Assembly: GCA_964017065.1 (NCBI GenBank)
Contig: OZ024790.1
Span: 12,522,703 to 12,586,702 of the forward strand
From: Haliclona indistincta
Taxonomy: Eukaryota > Porifera > Demospongiae > Haplosclerida > Chalinidae
Direction: 5' to 3'
DNA: 64,000 nt
How positions within the stretch are numbered: position 1 is the first letter of the stretch; each line of letters starts with the position of its first letter. This document shows positions 8,854 to 18,216 of the stretch, piece after piece. The notes under the pieces were generated by a model. It saw only the letters and a program-made list of their open reading frames with translations, was not told the origin of the DNA and searched no databases. Both the position numbers and the translations under genes were made by a program.

Positions 8854-10389
8854 ATGAGCTCGAGAAAGACAGAGAAAGAGGAGATGGACTCAGATACCAC
8901 TAATGATGAGCAAAGCTCTCTCTCGTCAACAATACATCACAGTAGGAGTGATCATGGTTTGTGTGAACGTATCACTAGGATCGCTCGCTCGATCATTGAT
9001 CCTCACAAACATGTCTACCGCTACATGTTGCTGTTGTTGTTCTGTCTGGCTCGTGTGTGTCTTGCATTCAGTGTTGACATGCCGGCAGCATTGGAGAGCA
9101 CCATCATCAATGTAATGCGTGTGGACATCACCCAGTACGAGCTACTGTACTCATTGTTCGCATGGCCTAACGTGTTTCTGGCAGTGGTTGGTGGAGTGCT
9201 CATAGACAGAGTGTTTGGTCTCAGACTGGGACTCTTGTTATTTGTCACGATAGCATGTATTGGTCAGCTACTGGTTGCAATGGGTGGCTTCTTCAATCAG
9301 TTCTGGTTAATGGTCATCGGTCGATTTGTGTTTGGAGCCGGAGTTGACTTATCTGGTAGTGCTGGCGACATATTTGCAGCAGCACTGTTCAGAGACAGTG
9401 AGCTGAGCTTTGTGTTTGGACTAGTATATGGCGCAGGTCGAATCAGTGCTACACTATCACTCAACTTCAGTGACAGACTGTACAATATATTTCGTTTTGT
9501 CAATAATCGGAACGCTAGACTGGGCTGTGTGCTGTTGGTCGGGTTTGCTCTCTGTCTGGTAGCTCTAATGCTTGCTGTAGTGGGTACAGCACTTGACTAC
9601 AGGAGAGAGAAGGCGGTCGGACACAAGAGAGAAAAACGAGGACAGTTTAAATTGAAAGATTTAAAAGACTTCAGGGTTTCTTTCTGGTTGTTCGTTGGTA
9701 TAGGATTCTTGTACTATATCCCAGTCTTTCCATTTTTAAGTATTGGGCAAGTTTTCTTTAAACAAAAATATGAGTATTCAGTCAGCATTGCTAACACTGT
9801 AAATGGTATTACCTTCTTGGTACCAGCTGTCTCTTACCCGCTATTTGGTTTATTATGTGACTGGACTGGTTATAAACTGTACTGGGGCATGTTTAGCGTA
9901 CTTGGAACACAAGCGGTTCATTTTTTGTTTGCATATGCTGGACAAGAATTCTTTCTGCCCATCATCAACACGCTCTCGCTAGGCTTGTTCTACTCGATAT
10001 TCACAAGTGCTGTATGGCCGCTAGTCTTCCTGCTCATTCCTGAACACCAGTTGGGGACAGCATATGGGATATCGTATGCCTTCTATTCTCTAGGTCAGGC
10101 TCTGTCTGCCATCATTGTGGGTCAGATAATTGACAATATTGGGTACATGATGGTTGAGATATTCTTTGTCAGTGTTCTATCACTCACTCTGCTGTTACTA
10201 GTCGCTTTCTACTTCACTACCGACGGCCAAAATCTAAACATATCTGGCAGGTTGAGAAGAAAGCAGAAAAAGCTAGAGAACAAAGTGATTGCTGAACCAC
10301 AGGAAGACGACAATATTCATCTTTTAGATAGTGACGAACTCGATGCTGATCGAAAAGGAGAGAAAACCTCGCATGAAAGTCCTTTATGA
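8854..10389 (+). CDS. MFSD1-like lysosomal major facilitator, type B, copy 2 (intact)
   Basis: The 511-residue single-exon protein has twelve predicted membrane helices and follows human MFSD1 throughout: WPNVFLAVVGGVLIDRVFG after helix 2, the LIDRVFGLRLG loop, FKLKDLKDFRVSFW at the central loop, CDWTGYKLYWG, EHQLGTAYGI and the LNISGRLRRKQKK tail. MFSD1 exports cationic dipeptides and similar products from lysosomes. The C-terminal EDDNIHLLDSDEL contains an acidic dileucine pattern (DxxxLL), suited to endolysosomal sorting. The ancestral start used by copy 5 (MTDELEKD) reads GTG here; a downstream ATG in another frame plus a 2-base deletion restores the frame, so the first 10 residues are new (MSSRKTEKEE). 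It ends 100 bases from the convergent RS-rich gene. Confidence 0.95.
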   Translation: MSSRKTEKEEMDSDTTNDEQSSLSSTIHHSRSDHGLCERITRIARSIIDPHKHVYRYMLLLLFCLARVCLAFSVDMPAALESTIINVMRVDITQYELLYSLFAWPNVFLAVVGGVLIDRVFGLRLGLLLFVTIACIGQLLVAMGGFFNQFWLMVIGRFVFGAGVDLSGSAGDIFAAALFRDSELSFVFGLVYGAGRISATLSLNFSDRLYNIFRFVNNRNARLGCVLLVGFALCLVALMLAVVGTALDYRREKAVGHKREKRGQFKLKDLKDFRVSFWLFVGIGFLYYIPVFPFLSIGQVFFKQKYEYSVSIANTVNGITFLVPAVSYPLFGLLCDWTGYKLYWGMFSVLGTQAVHFLFAYAGQEFFLPIINTLSLGLFYSIFTSAVWPLVFLLIPEHQLGTAYGISYAFYSLGQALSAIIVGQIIDNIGYMMVEIFFVSVLSLTLLLLVAFYFTTDGQNLNISGRLRRKQKKLENKVIAEPQEDDNIHLLDSDELDADRKGEKTSHESPL

Positions 10390-10488
10390 TACATATTTTT
10401 TTTGTAACCATAAAATATGACGCAATCTCAAATTATTATTTATGACAGAATATTTTTGAAATGAAAAAATTTTTTTAACCAACAATTA

Positions 10489-12740
10489 CTAGTACTGGTC
10501 TTCGTCTAGTTCAGTCTGCTTCCCTTCCATTCTTTTCATCACTTTCAGCAACTGCTGTTTCTCCTTCAAAATAGCCTTTTCCACAGCAGCTAGCTCACTA
10601 GTCACCTCGTCAACGACATCACTTCTATTCACTGGTTGGCGTTCCTCGCCTGTTCTCTCTGTGTGAAGAGACTGCTGGATTAGAGCTGTTCTTTCTTGAT
10701 GGAGTCGTGAGTGCAGAAGCTGTTGCTTAGCGCTAGCAATCTCCTTCTCAACTGCTTCTAGCTCCTACAAAATAATAAAATTAATAATAATATTGATGAT
10801 TATGAATATCACTTAACCCTTTAGGGCCTATAGCGGATTTATCCGTCAAAATTGACTCCACCTACTGTAGACGTCATAAGTAGTGTGAAAAGTGCTCTAG
10901 AAAGGTCAAATCAAGTTTAATGCAAATTACTTGAAAAAACCCACTGTTTTTCGCCGCGCCCTCCCCACTAAAATATATAGAATGCAGGACGGGGGGATTT
11001 TTAAAGGGGGGTGTCCCCCCTTTAATCCGGGGTTCGAAGGGGCGGAGCCCCTCGCCGCTTTCGGCATTTTTGGGGCTTCAGGATGCCCGGAAATGCATAC
11101 TTTGGCAAAGAATATGGTCTAAACTGTGCTGTTTGCTCACCTGGACACCACCAGGTTTTTGTATCAGTCACCAGGGCTGAATGAAGACCAAAATTAACTC
11201 AAAAATTACGAGGTCGCAGCACTTAAGCGGCTTCAGTTCCGAAGCGGGAGTGGCCAACTCAGACTTTAGTACATGGTCGTAAACCTTGACATGCCAGGAG
11301 AAAAGGGTGCTAGTTTGGACTAGCTAGCGTACTGCATGTTGTAGAAAATTGCAAGACAAACTGTCAGTTAAGAGCAAGTCAAGTTTTCGTCAAAATAAGT
11401 CGGTCCCTAAAGAGTTAAACAGCACACTAGATATGAATAATGAACATTATAAAAAAACCATGTATGCATGTGATGTACCAGGCTCCTCCCCAGGCCCTAC
11501 CCTCTATTAAATCACCGTTGACGAGAGAGGGCCTACTAAAACTCGCAATATAAATTTTCTCAACCACCCCACAAAATCATGCAGTCGTGAACTGGTTAGC
11601 AGCGTACAAAACTCGCACACCTGCTTGGCGTACAACGTAACCATTCAGATAAGTAAGCTCACAGAGTCCACTCACAGTTCTACTGCAGTGCTCATTTATC
11701 TTATCTTAGGATGCTCATTGCACACCAACAAACCAGTGAGAACGAACAGACGTATGAACAACAGTTGGGCAGTGTCATGTAACCATAAACACAACTTTTT
11801 TCTTGGGGGACAATTTTTTTGCCAGTGTAGATAGCCATCTAGTAAAATGAGAGGGGGGTGTGGCTTGGAGAGGAAGCCAGTTATGTCGAGCAGGATTTAT
11901 CAACAAATTTTGCTCATTATGATTATACATTTATTAGTATGTGTGTGACTGTACCTGAGCAAGAGTATGTGTTGGGATAGAATGAAGATCTTCCTGTTGG
12001 TCATCATGAGATGATTTAGAGTGCCGTCTTCTTCTTGTACCAGGAGAGGGTGAATGACTGTCAGAGTGTCTAGTGTGCTTCTTGTGATGGCGATGTCTGT
12101 GATGGGACCGAGATGAAGGTGACCGGGATTTAGAACGGCGTGAGTATGAATGACTTTTTAGTTTTCTTCTTGCAGGAGGTGAGCGACTGGTGGAGTACCT
12201 GCTGTGCTTCCTGTGATGTTTGTGTCGTTTGTACGATGGAGGTGAACGTGACTGCCGTTTGTGACGATGAGAAACACTGTCACTATCTGTTTCAGACAAA
12301 GAACGATGTCTATGCGATGAAGAATGATGTCTATGACGTGGAGAGTCCCTGCTTCTGGAAGATCTTTCTGAAACTATTTCACTATGGCTTGCTCTTCTGC
12401 TGTGACTGGATATCTTTTCTGATGTCATCTCACTGTGACTCTGTCTTCTACTACTGCTGCTGCTACTCATTCTGCCTGACTCCCTCTCACTACGGCTTGC
12501 TGTCTTGCTTCTGGAGGACATATCACTGCTTATTGTTCGTTCAGCAGCGCCATCTCTTGCTCGACCCTTCCCCTTGCCCGTGCTATGTCTTCTTCCTCTG
12601 TCCCCACTACTAGAGCTGGTAATCTCACTGCTCTGCACTGCAGAATGTGCTTGACTGTCTTCTTGTTCTGTTTCCGACTGATCTTCCTCTCTCACCGACC
12701 CTCTGATGAGAGGGCTATCGTCCCATGATGTAGCCACCAT
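10489..12740 (-). CDS. RS-rich coiled-coil protein, copy 1 (two coding exons)
   Basis: Coding exons are 11955-12740 and 10489-10764, joined in phase 0 (LAQ to ELEAVEKEIASAKQQ), giving about 353 residues. The first exon begins MVATSWDDSPLIRG and continues with an acidic stretch and a long region of arginine-serine and arginine-histidine repeats (SRSPPSYKRHKHH, SKSRSPSSRSHHRHRHH), typical of nuclear speckle proteins. The second exon is highly charged and coiled coil, ending KRMEGKQTELDEDQY. This suggests a pre-mRNA processing factor, but I cannot assign a family. The acceptor of the first coding exon is at 12794; the upstream exon ending at 13792 is non-coding, with an in-frame TAA and no ATG. 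A piggyBac-like element sits in the coding intron and another element in the leader intron; the second gene copy lacks both. Confidence 0.8.
10817..11414. mobile_element. piggyBac-like non-autonomous element, copy 1
   Basis: The 598-base insertion is flanked on both sides by TTAA (10813-10816, 11415-11418) and begins CCCTTTAGGG. TTAA targets with CCC termini mark the piggyBac superfamily. The right duplicate lacks it in the same RS-gene intron (about 26330). A related copy lies at 59334. The inside has GGGGGGTGTCCCCCC and GGGGCGGAGCCCC palindromes and no transposase frame. Confidence 0.85.
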
Positions 12741-13213
12741 CTCATCGAACAGTCTCCACTGTAGCTCTGTTGTGTTATCAGCAGACGATGGACCTGAGGA
12801 GATAAGAAAATACAGTAAATTGACAAGAATAGTAATACGTCATAGAAGTTAAGTTAGGTGTCGTACATGCCCGATTGCACGAGGAGCTAATACACCATGA
12901 GGCAAGGCCTAGTGTTGTATTGTGTCTAGAGGCTACACACACTGAGTGCAATCAGACATGTACAAACACAGAATGTAGTTTTATGTTTCAACGTAGGCGG
13001 TGTTTACACTATAACACTTTTGCTATCTCGCTTACACACACACACAGGGATAGTACCGGTTTGCCTACTCCCACTTCGCCTACTCCCATTTTGCCTACTT
13101 ACAGCCCCAAAGGGACGTTTTGCCTACGCAAGCCGCCTTCGGCGGCTTATATTATCTACGCGCGCGTACAGAATCACTATAATGGCTTGTTTATAGCACT
13201 GGTCGGTCAGCTC

Positions 13214-13290
13214 GTTCCGGTGGCGCAGCGGTTTAGTGCGGTGGCTTGTAGTGCAAATGTTCAGGGTTCGATTCCCGCTCAGTACTTGTT
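13214..13290 (+). repeat. tRNA-derived SINE head, not a functional tRNA
   Basis: There is an A-box-like TGGCGCAGCGGTTTAGTGCGG and a perfect B box, GGTTCGATTCC (13265-13275), followed by a T-rich run (TTTTTTTTATTTTTTT) that would stop RNA polymerase III. The 5' and 3' ends (GTTCCGG and CTCAGTA) do not pair into an acceptor stem and no proper anticodon arm forms. It is therefore a tRNA-derived retroposon head. Confidence 0.7.
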
Positions 13291-13371
13291 TTTTTTTATT
13301 TTTTTCCGCAGAAAACTTAAGTTTTTTTTAACTAAGTCGATCGTCGGGACAGCTTGCAGATCCAGTGAAGG

Positions 13372-13545
13372 ACGAAGGCCCTGTTTAGGACGACCCTCTC
13401 GACGATCTTTAGCCAGGGCCGAAGGCCCGGTTTAGGACGACCCTCCCGACGATCCTTAGGCTTACCAAGGGCCGAAGGCCCGGTTTAGGACACCCTCCCG
13501 ACGATCCTTAGGCTTACCAAGGGCCGAAGGCCCGGTTTAGGACAC
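13372..13545. repeat. Internal tandem array of the TIR element
   Basis: About four copies of a roughly 50-base unit, AGGGCCGAAGGCCCGGTTTAG plus GACACCCTCCCGACGATCCTTAGG, differ by a few bases. Each unit contains the small palindrome GGGCCGAAGGCCC. Confidence 0.75.
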
Positions 13546-13791
13546 CCTCCCGACTTTGCACAGTTAGGAGAAGGTTTTTAGGGTTCAGGGTTTAGGGTTT
13601 AGTTTTGCTTACTTCTAGTAGGCAAAACGTCCCTTTGGGGCTGTAAGTAGGCAAAATGGGAGTAGGCGAAGTGGGAGTAGGCGAACAGGTACCAAATCCA
13701 CACACAATTACAGTAAAAACAGAAACTTCGAAACAGGAACAAGATAAACCCCGTGAAACACCCAGAGAGACAGATGCACGCTTATACTTAC

Positions 13792-13835
13792 CAAGAATGC
13801 CTGCAAGACTTTAATTAATATCAAATCAAAAAACT
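13792..13835 (-). other. Non-coding first exon of RS-rich gene copy 1 (approximate 5' end)
   Basis: Read on the minus strand, GGCATTCTTG is followed by the donor GTAAGTATAAG. The same donor occurs at 28042 in the duplicate. The frame entering the coding exon has a TAA just upstream and no ATG, so translation starts at MVATSWDD in the next exon. The transcription start is not defined. Confidence 0.5.
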
Positions 13836-14120
13836 TGCTTGAGGTGATTTTTCTGTGCTTACAGTGTGAATTTACTGTTGTTGCTAAGCAAGTGCATCAA
13901 TTAGGGCTTCACTTCAGAGGAGCCATCTTCCATCTGCTATTCATGGTGACCTCAAACCAGCAAAGGGAGGGCTCGATGGTGCAGCTGGGTAGACGAGGTA
14001 AGGATCGGGAAATGATTCTAAATAATGCCCAAGTCGAATATATTCTAATTCCAAATATTCATTACAAAACCGTGCCATTCTTTACAAAGCGTCATTATAG
14101 AAAATAAATTTGGCAGCTAC

Positions 14121-14546
14121 AGTGTTCTACACGAAGAGGAGCAAAAATCTTTTTTTTACATTTTGGTTCATATCTCAGGAACCAAGTGTCCTATGATCAT
14201 GTACTGAACACCCTGGTTCATATGGCTTCGCGTCACGTGACGTAGGCGTGTCACAACATGGCGGCGTATCACACCCACTGGAATGACAGTTTTAGGTTAG
14301 GATTTCCAGAACTACTGCTAGTTAAGATTTCTTAAAGCTGCATTACAACTATCACCTAGGGCTCTAACCTTTAGGCAAGTGTCCGGCTTGAACTAGCGTT
14401 AGTTTGGCAACGGGAACCAAAAGATGGATTTCGCGACAAGCCAAAACTTTAGGTATGTGAAATCCGATTCCGTGTGAGTTAAGCTCCAATACTTGGAGAC
14501 TGCACAGCCAATACATCCATCCACACTTTTCCGCACACTAAGCGTC
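14121..14546. other. Unique intergenic sequence, no gene seen
   Basis: The homology of the duplicated block ends near 14120. The stretch contains GTCACGTGACGTAGGCGTGTC and ATGGCGGCGTATC, promoter-like motifs, but no supported exon. Confidence 0.4.
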
Positions 14547-14835
14547 CCTAGAAATGTTCACAGCGACAAACGAGACTCTTCTCTGCACGAGTGCCGTTTT
14601 CTTGCCGCCATCTTGCGATTTTAATGGATTTTTGTGATGTCACGCATAATAATTGTTGGCTGTGTAAAACGTCATAACTATTGAAAACACATTGAATCAG
14701 TGTAATAGTTATGATGCAACACATGCTCATAACCAACGTGTGACATCACAAAATCCATTAAAATCGCAAGATGGCGGCAAGAAAACGGCACTCGTGCAGA
14801 GAAGAGTCTCGTTTGTCGCTGTGAACATTTCTAGG
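14547..14835. mobile_element. Foldback element with arms of about 95 bases
   Basis: Left arm CCTAGAAATGTTCACAGCG through AATGGATTTTTGTGATGTCAC; right arm is its near-perfect reverse complement ending CATTTCTAGG at 14835. The inner loop is about 100 bases. No clear target duplication. It encodes nothing. Confidence 0.85.
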
Positions 14836-15709
14836 CATTTCTACAGCATTGTCAAGTAGACTGATCCAGCCCCCAAGAGGCAGCACCGCAAACGAACATT
14901 GATCAGCAAGTCGGAGCACGGGGGACGTGGTCATATGGACAGGATCACTTGAGTCCTCATTATCAATAGATAGGTACTATTATGGGTGCTCGATTATGAG
15001 GTTTAGCGGTAAACCAGTGACAGGTGTGCGTGAAGCGAAGGTGCAAGGCGGTGATGCGCACGGCCGAGATCGGTTCCATGGAGGGGATAAGAATTGAGTG
15101 AGTATCCATAGGTTGGGCCATTGGGCATTCTCAGACCCCGCCCCGACTACGCCCATAATTAATGGGCGTGTCTTACAGGGGCGGGGTTGGGGCGTGGCCT
15201 AACGTCTAAGGGCACTCTGCCTGCTGGGAGCGTGAGAAGGCGCTTCCGGGCAGTCAGAGTGCTTAATATAGAAGAGGATGTAGAGGTGGAAGTTGGTGGT
15301 CATCTTGCGGCCTCAGGTAAGCGATTAATTGAGATTTAGAGCAAGGCTTTAAATCGGGTTAATCGCCCAGGGGCGGACAAGAAGCGCGGCGGGCTCGGCC
15401 GGCCGCGCTGACCACCAGGGCTCCATACGTGGGTGGCTCACGCAGGCGCACAAGCAGTGCGACCGCGTGATAGTGAGCATCGGCAGATTCAAGCAAATGA
15501 ATAGCTGCCGAACTGACCCTCCACCCACCCCGGTCTCCGGTTTACTGTCTTCATAGTAATTACTCCGCTGGGTGTCCCTGTGGCTCCCAGCGTGATGGCG
15601 TTGGGGCATTCTCAGACCCCACCCCGACTACGCCCATAATTAATGGGCGTGTCTTACAGGGGCGGGGTTGGGGCGTGGCCTAACGTCTAAGGGCCGGGCA
15701 CTCTGCCTG

Positions 15710-16518
15710 TAGTCTCGTCCCCAGACCACACCCTCGCCTATCGCGAGAGAGGGTCTGGTGGCTTTAGTAGATTTTCTTGGGCCAGGAAGTAATATCTTCC
15801 CCGGAATGTGTGGGGTAGAATCTGATTGGTCAGAACGCTAACTCTTACGTAATACAAACCACATCGATAGAATGATGGCTGTCAACTGACTTGTCAGTTG
15901 CTGTAATTCCTGCAGATGATCTGAGCCGCGTGTTTATAGATCGCAGTGCAACTGCAGTCTTAGCTCCTTTTTCGATGTCAAAGAAGCACATTCGACAAGC
16001 GGGGGGTAGCACGCGAGGTCAACTTGTCGTCAGGTCAACTTCGCGAATTCAACTCTTACTGGTTCAACTCTCAAGAGGTCAATTATTCACCACATCAACT
16101 TTACGAGATCAACTCGTACAAAGTCAACTCTAACGAGGTCTACTAGTACAGAATCAACTCTCGCGAAGACTACTATCACAGAATTAACTTTGGCAACAGT
16201 ACCGACAAGCGTACGTAGGATCGTCGTACGAGTAGTGTTGAAGCTCAATCATCTCTATGTAGTTCTTCAAGTCTTGAGAACATTTGTCTAGACGTCTTCG
16301 CCTTCGCCTTCGCAGATTGTCTCCCTCGTCTAACGCGCAACTACATACGAGACACTTGTGTATAGCAGCCATTTCTCTTTTGCAGGTGCAAATTCTAACA
16401 TTTATACATATTCATTAGTGTTACGTAACTCTCGTACACGAAAAGCCCAAGAAAGTGCAACTAAAGCCACCAGACCCTCTCTCGCGATAGGCGAGGGTGT
16501 GGTCTGGGGACGAGACTA
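15710..16518. mobile_element. MULE-like element, 58-base perfect inverted ends, 9-base target duplication
   Basis: The termini TAGTCTCGTCCCCAGACCAC (15710-15767) and their perfect reverse complement (16461-16518) are flanked by CTCTGCCTG at 15701-15709 and 16519-16527. The uninterrupted neighbour unit (about 15220) has a single ACTCTGCCTG, so the empty site is visible. A 9-base duplication with long inverted ends fits the Mutator-like superfamily. Inside are degenerate TCAACT-containing repeats (about 16018-16190) and a minus-strand frame. Confidence 0.85.
16184..16372 (-). CDS. Small zinc-finger-like frame inside the MULE-like element
   Basis: The 62-residue frame starts MAAIHKCLVC and has two cysteine pairs, CLVCSC and YACRYCC, separated by an RRRRRRR-containing helix. 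A possible donor GGTACTG lies near its end. Cysteine pairs flanking a basic helix suggest a small metal-binding domain, perhaps the first exon of a captured or parental element gene. No transposase follows inside the element. Confidence 0.35.
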   Translation of the reverse strand: MAAIHKCLVCSCALDEGDNLRRRRRRRLDKCSQDLKNYIEMIELQHYSYDDPTYACRYCCQS

Positions 16519-16694
16519 CTCTGCCTGTTGGGAGCGTGAGAAGGCGCTTCCGGGCAGTCAGAGTGCTTAATATAGAAGAGGATGTAGAGGTGGAAGTTGG
16601 TGGTCATCTTGCGGCCTCAGGTAAGCGATTAACGCGTATCAAAGCTTTTATAATGTGACAATAATGAAAAAAGTTAATTATTGCAAATCTCTGG

Positions 16695-18107
16695 CTACAA
16701 TGTCGATGCAAAATTATCTAGAACAATATCTGCTTGTTTTCGCTGTTGCTGGAGTTTTTGCAGTAATCTTCTTTTTCTGCCTGACATGTTCAGTGGAGAT
16801 CCTTTAGAGATGATCCAGAGTGCGACAAGCAACAGATAAGATAACCACAATATGCAGACAAAAAAAAACTCCACTAGCATGTATCCATGCTTGTCGACAA
16901 TCTGTCCAGCTATCATTGGACCTACAGCTTGTCCTAGTTGAAAGCTGCTAGACAGTATTCCATAAGCTGTGCCCATCTGATGTACTGGTACCAGTAAAAA
17001 CACCAGCGGCCATACAGCAATCGTGAACATAGAATAAAATAGTCCCAACAGCAAAGCTGTAATGATTGGTATGAAGTATACTGGGGTGGTTAATGCACAT
17101 ATCAAATGACAGGACAGTGTACCGATTGCTGCAAACATGCCCCAGAACAGTTTGTATCCAGTCCAGTCAAAGAGCAATCCAAATGTTGGATAAGCTATTA
17201 CTGGTACTATAAAAACAATGCCATTGACAAAGTTTGCCATGCCTCTACTGTACTGATACTTTTGCTCAAAGAAGATCTGTGTCAAAGATGTGAATTGAGT
17301 GACAGGAATGTAGTACAATAGTCCAATCAGGACTAGTACCCAGAAAGGAAGTGAGAAGTCTTTTAAATCTCTTAGCTTGAATTGTCTGCGCTTCTCCCTC
17401 TTTCTTCCTTGAGCCTTTTCTCTCCTGCGATCCAATAAAGAGATAACCAAGGCAATCAACAAATTCAAAACATTTAGTCCGAACCCAAACAATAGAACAC
17501 TTCCAAGTCCTGCACTGTGATTATTGAAGTGCAGAGCAGTATACAGCTTGCTGCTAAAGTTGAGTGTGAGTGTTGTACTCAATCTGGCGGCACCATACAG
17601 AACACCAAATACGAAACTCAGCTCTCGATCTCTGAAAAGTGTAGCAACAAATAACTCCAACGCATTGATTGCTAGCTCATTCCCACCACCATACACAAAC
17701 CTGCCGACAGCCATTAACCAGAACTGGCTAATGAATCCGCCCATCGCAACCAGTAGCTGACCAATACATGCTATCGTGACAAATAACAAGAGTCCCAGTC
17801 TGAGACCAAACACTCTGTCTATGAGCACTCCACCAATCACAGCCAGAAACACGTTAGGCCATGAGTACAATGAATACAGTAGCTCGTACTGGGTGATGTC
17901 CACATGTGCTACCTTGATGATGGTGCTCTCCAGTGCTGCAGGCATGTCAGCACTGAAAGCCATGCACATGATACTAGCAGCGAGTAGTGCTAATATTGTG
18001 TAGCGGTATGTTAACTTGCGAGGATCAGTAAAAAGAGTGAAGCTTCTTGCGGTCTTGACATTATTATAGTCTTCTGTTGAATCGTCCGCTGTCGAAGAAA
18101 TCTCCAT
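16695..18107 (-). CDS. MFSD1-like transporter, third type (intact, minus strand)
   Basis: The 470-residue, single-exon protein has twelve helices. It shares the MFSD1 landmarks: SADMPAALESTII before helix 2, LIDRVFGLRLG, FKLRDLKDFSLPFW, FDWTGYKLFWG, VHQMGTAYGI and LNMSGRKRR near the end. It differs from types A and B over most of its length, but the segment from DMPAALEST to about FWLMAVGRFV is nearly identical to them at the DNA level. The N terminus (MEISSTADDSTEDY) and the C terminus (DIVLDNFASTL) show no clear acidic dileucine motif, unlike the other copies, so its location may differ. It is divergent from the copy at 18217, with starts 109 bases apart. Confidence 0.93.
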   Translation of the reverse strand: MEISSTADDSTEDYNNVKTARSFTLFTDPRKLTYRYTILALLAASIMCMAFSADMPAALESTIIKVAHVDITQYELLYSLYSWPNVFLAVIGGVLIDRVFGLRLGLLLFVTIACIGQLLVAMGGFISQFWLMAVGRFVYGGGNELAINALELFVATLFRDRELSFVFGVLYGAARLSTTLTLNFSSKLYTALHFNNHSAGLGSVLLFGFGLNVLNLLIALVISLLDRRREKAQGRKREKRRQFKLRDLKDFSLPFWVLVLIGLLYYIPVTQFTSLTQIFFEQKYQYSRGMANFVNGIVFIVPVIAYPTFGLLFDWTGYKLFWGMFAAIGTLSCHLICALTTPVYFIPIITALLLGLFYSMFTIAVWPLVFLLVPVHQMGTAYGILSSSFQLGQAVGPMIAGQIVDKHGYMLVEFFFVCILWLSYLLLVALWIISKGSPLNMSGRKRRLLQKLQQQRKQADIVLDNFASTL

Positions 18108-18216
18108 CCCTTCATTAGCAGCTCAATTTAGCGTGTCGTGCCAAACGTCGGTGCCAAATGCATGGTTGTCCCTCCCATTTTCTGAGCTAGCTCTAGGGCT
18201 AGCCTCTCTCTCATTC
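18108..18216. promoter_or_regulatory. Shared head-to-head promoter between two transporter genes
   Basis: Only 109 bases separate the start codons of the minus-strand transporter and type-A copy 3. The stretch GTTGCCCCTCCCATTTTCTGAGCTAGC-like, here TGTCCCTCCCATTTTCTGAGC, also precedes the type-A copies at 2690 and 20428, so it is a candidate type-A core promoter element. Confidence 0.5.

Larger units (their letters stand above)
13047..13699. mobile_element. TIR element carrying a tRNA-like segment
   Basis: Long inverted ends of about 80 bases (TTTGCCTACTCCCACTTCGCC, CAGCCCCAAAGGGACGTTTTG) lie at 13047-13126 and 13620-13699, flanked by ACACACA on both sides. The right duplicate at about 27950 has no insertion. 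Inside, 13214-13290 is tRNA-like, and 13372-13545 is a tandem array of a unit containing GCCGAAGGCCCGGTTTAGGA. It lies in the leader intron of the RS-rich gene. Confidence 0.8.
2576..14120. repeat. Segmental duplication, left copy
   Basis: This block is repeated, in the same orientation and gene order, at about 20272-28370. Matching landmarks are the sequence before each type-A transporter (TATTTATCTATGCTGCAACGG), the cysteine-rich gene, the 7560-7680 and 23865-23960 intergenic stretch, the type-B transporter, and the RS-rich gene with its non-coding first exon. The left copy is about 3.4 kb longer because of insertions at about 5480-6530, 6767-7038, 7944-8688, 10817-11414 and 13047-13699. 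Confidence 0.9.
15117..16635. repeat. Tandem duplication of a 480-base GC-rich unit, second unit interrupted
   Basis: Unit 1 runs 15117-15600; unit 2 starts at 15601 and is split by an 809-base insertion at 15710-16518. Both units contain GCCCATAATTAATGGGC (palindrome), CAGGGGCGGGGTTGGGGCG, GGGAGCGTGAGAAGGCGC and end CATCTTGCGGCCTCAGGTAAGCG, a good splice donor. The GC-rich body, TTAATATAG and donor resemble a promoter plus first exon, but I cannot find the gene it would serve. Confidence 0.75.

Noticed and set aside
12140..12613. Plus-strand frame of 157 codons opposite the RS-rich exon
   Set aside because: Cysteine/serine/phenylalanine-rich shadow of the RS repeats; it breaks up in the other gene copy.
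13214..13290. Functional tRNA gene
   Set aside because: Good A and B boxes, but no acceptor stem pairing and no anticodon arm; it is embedded in a repeat.
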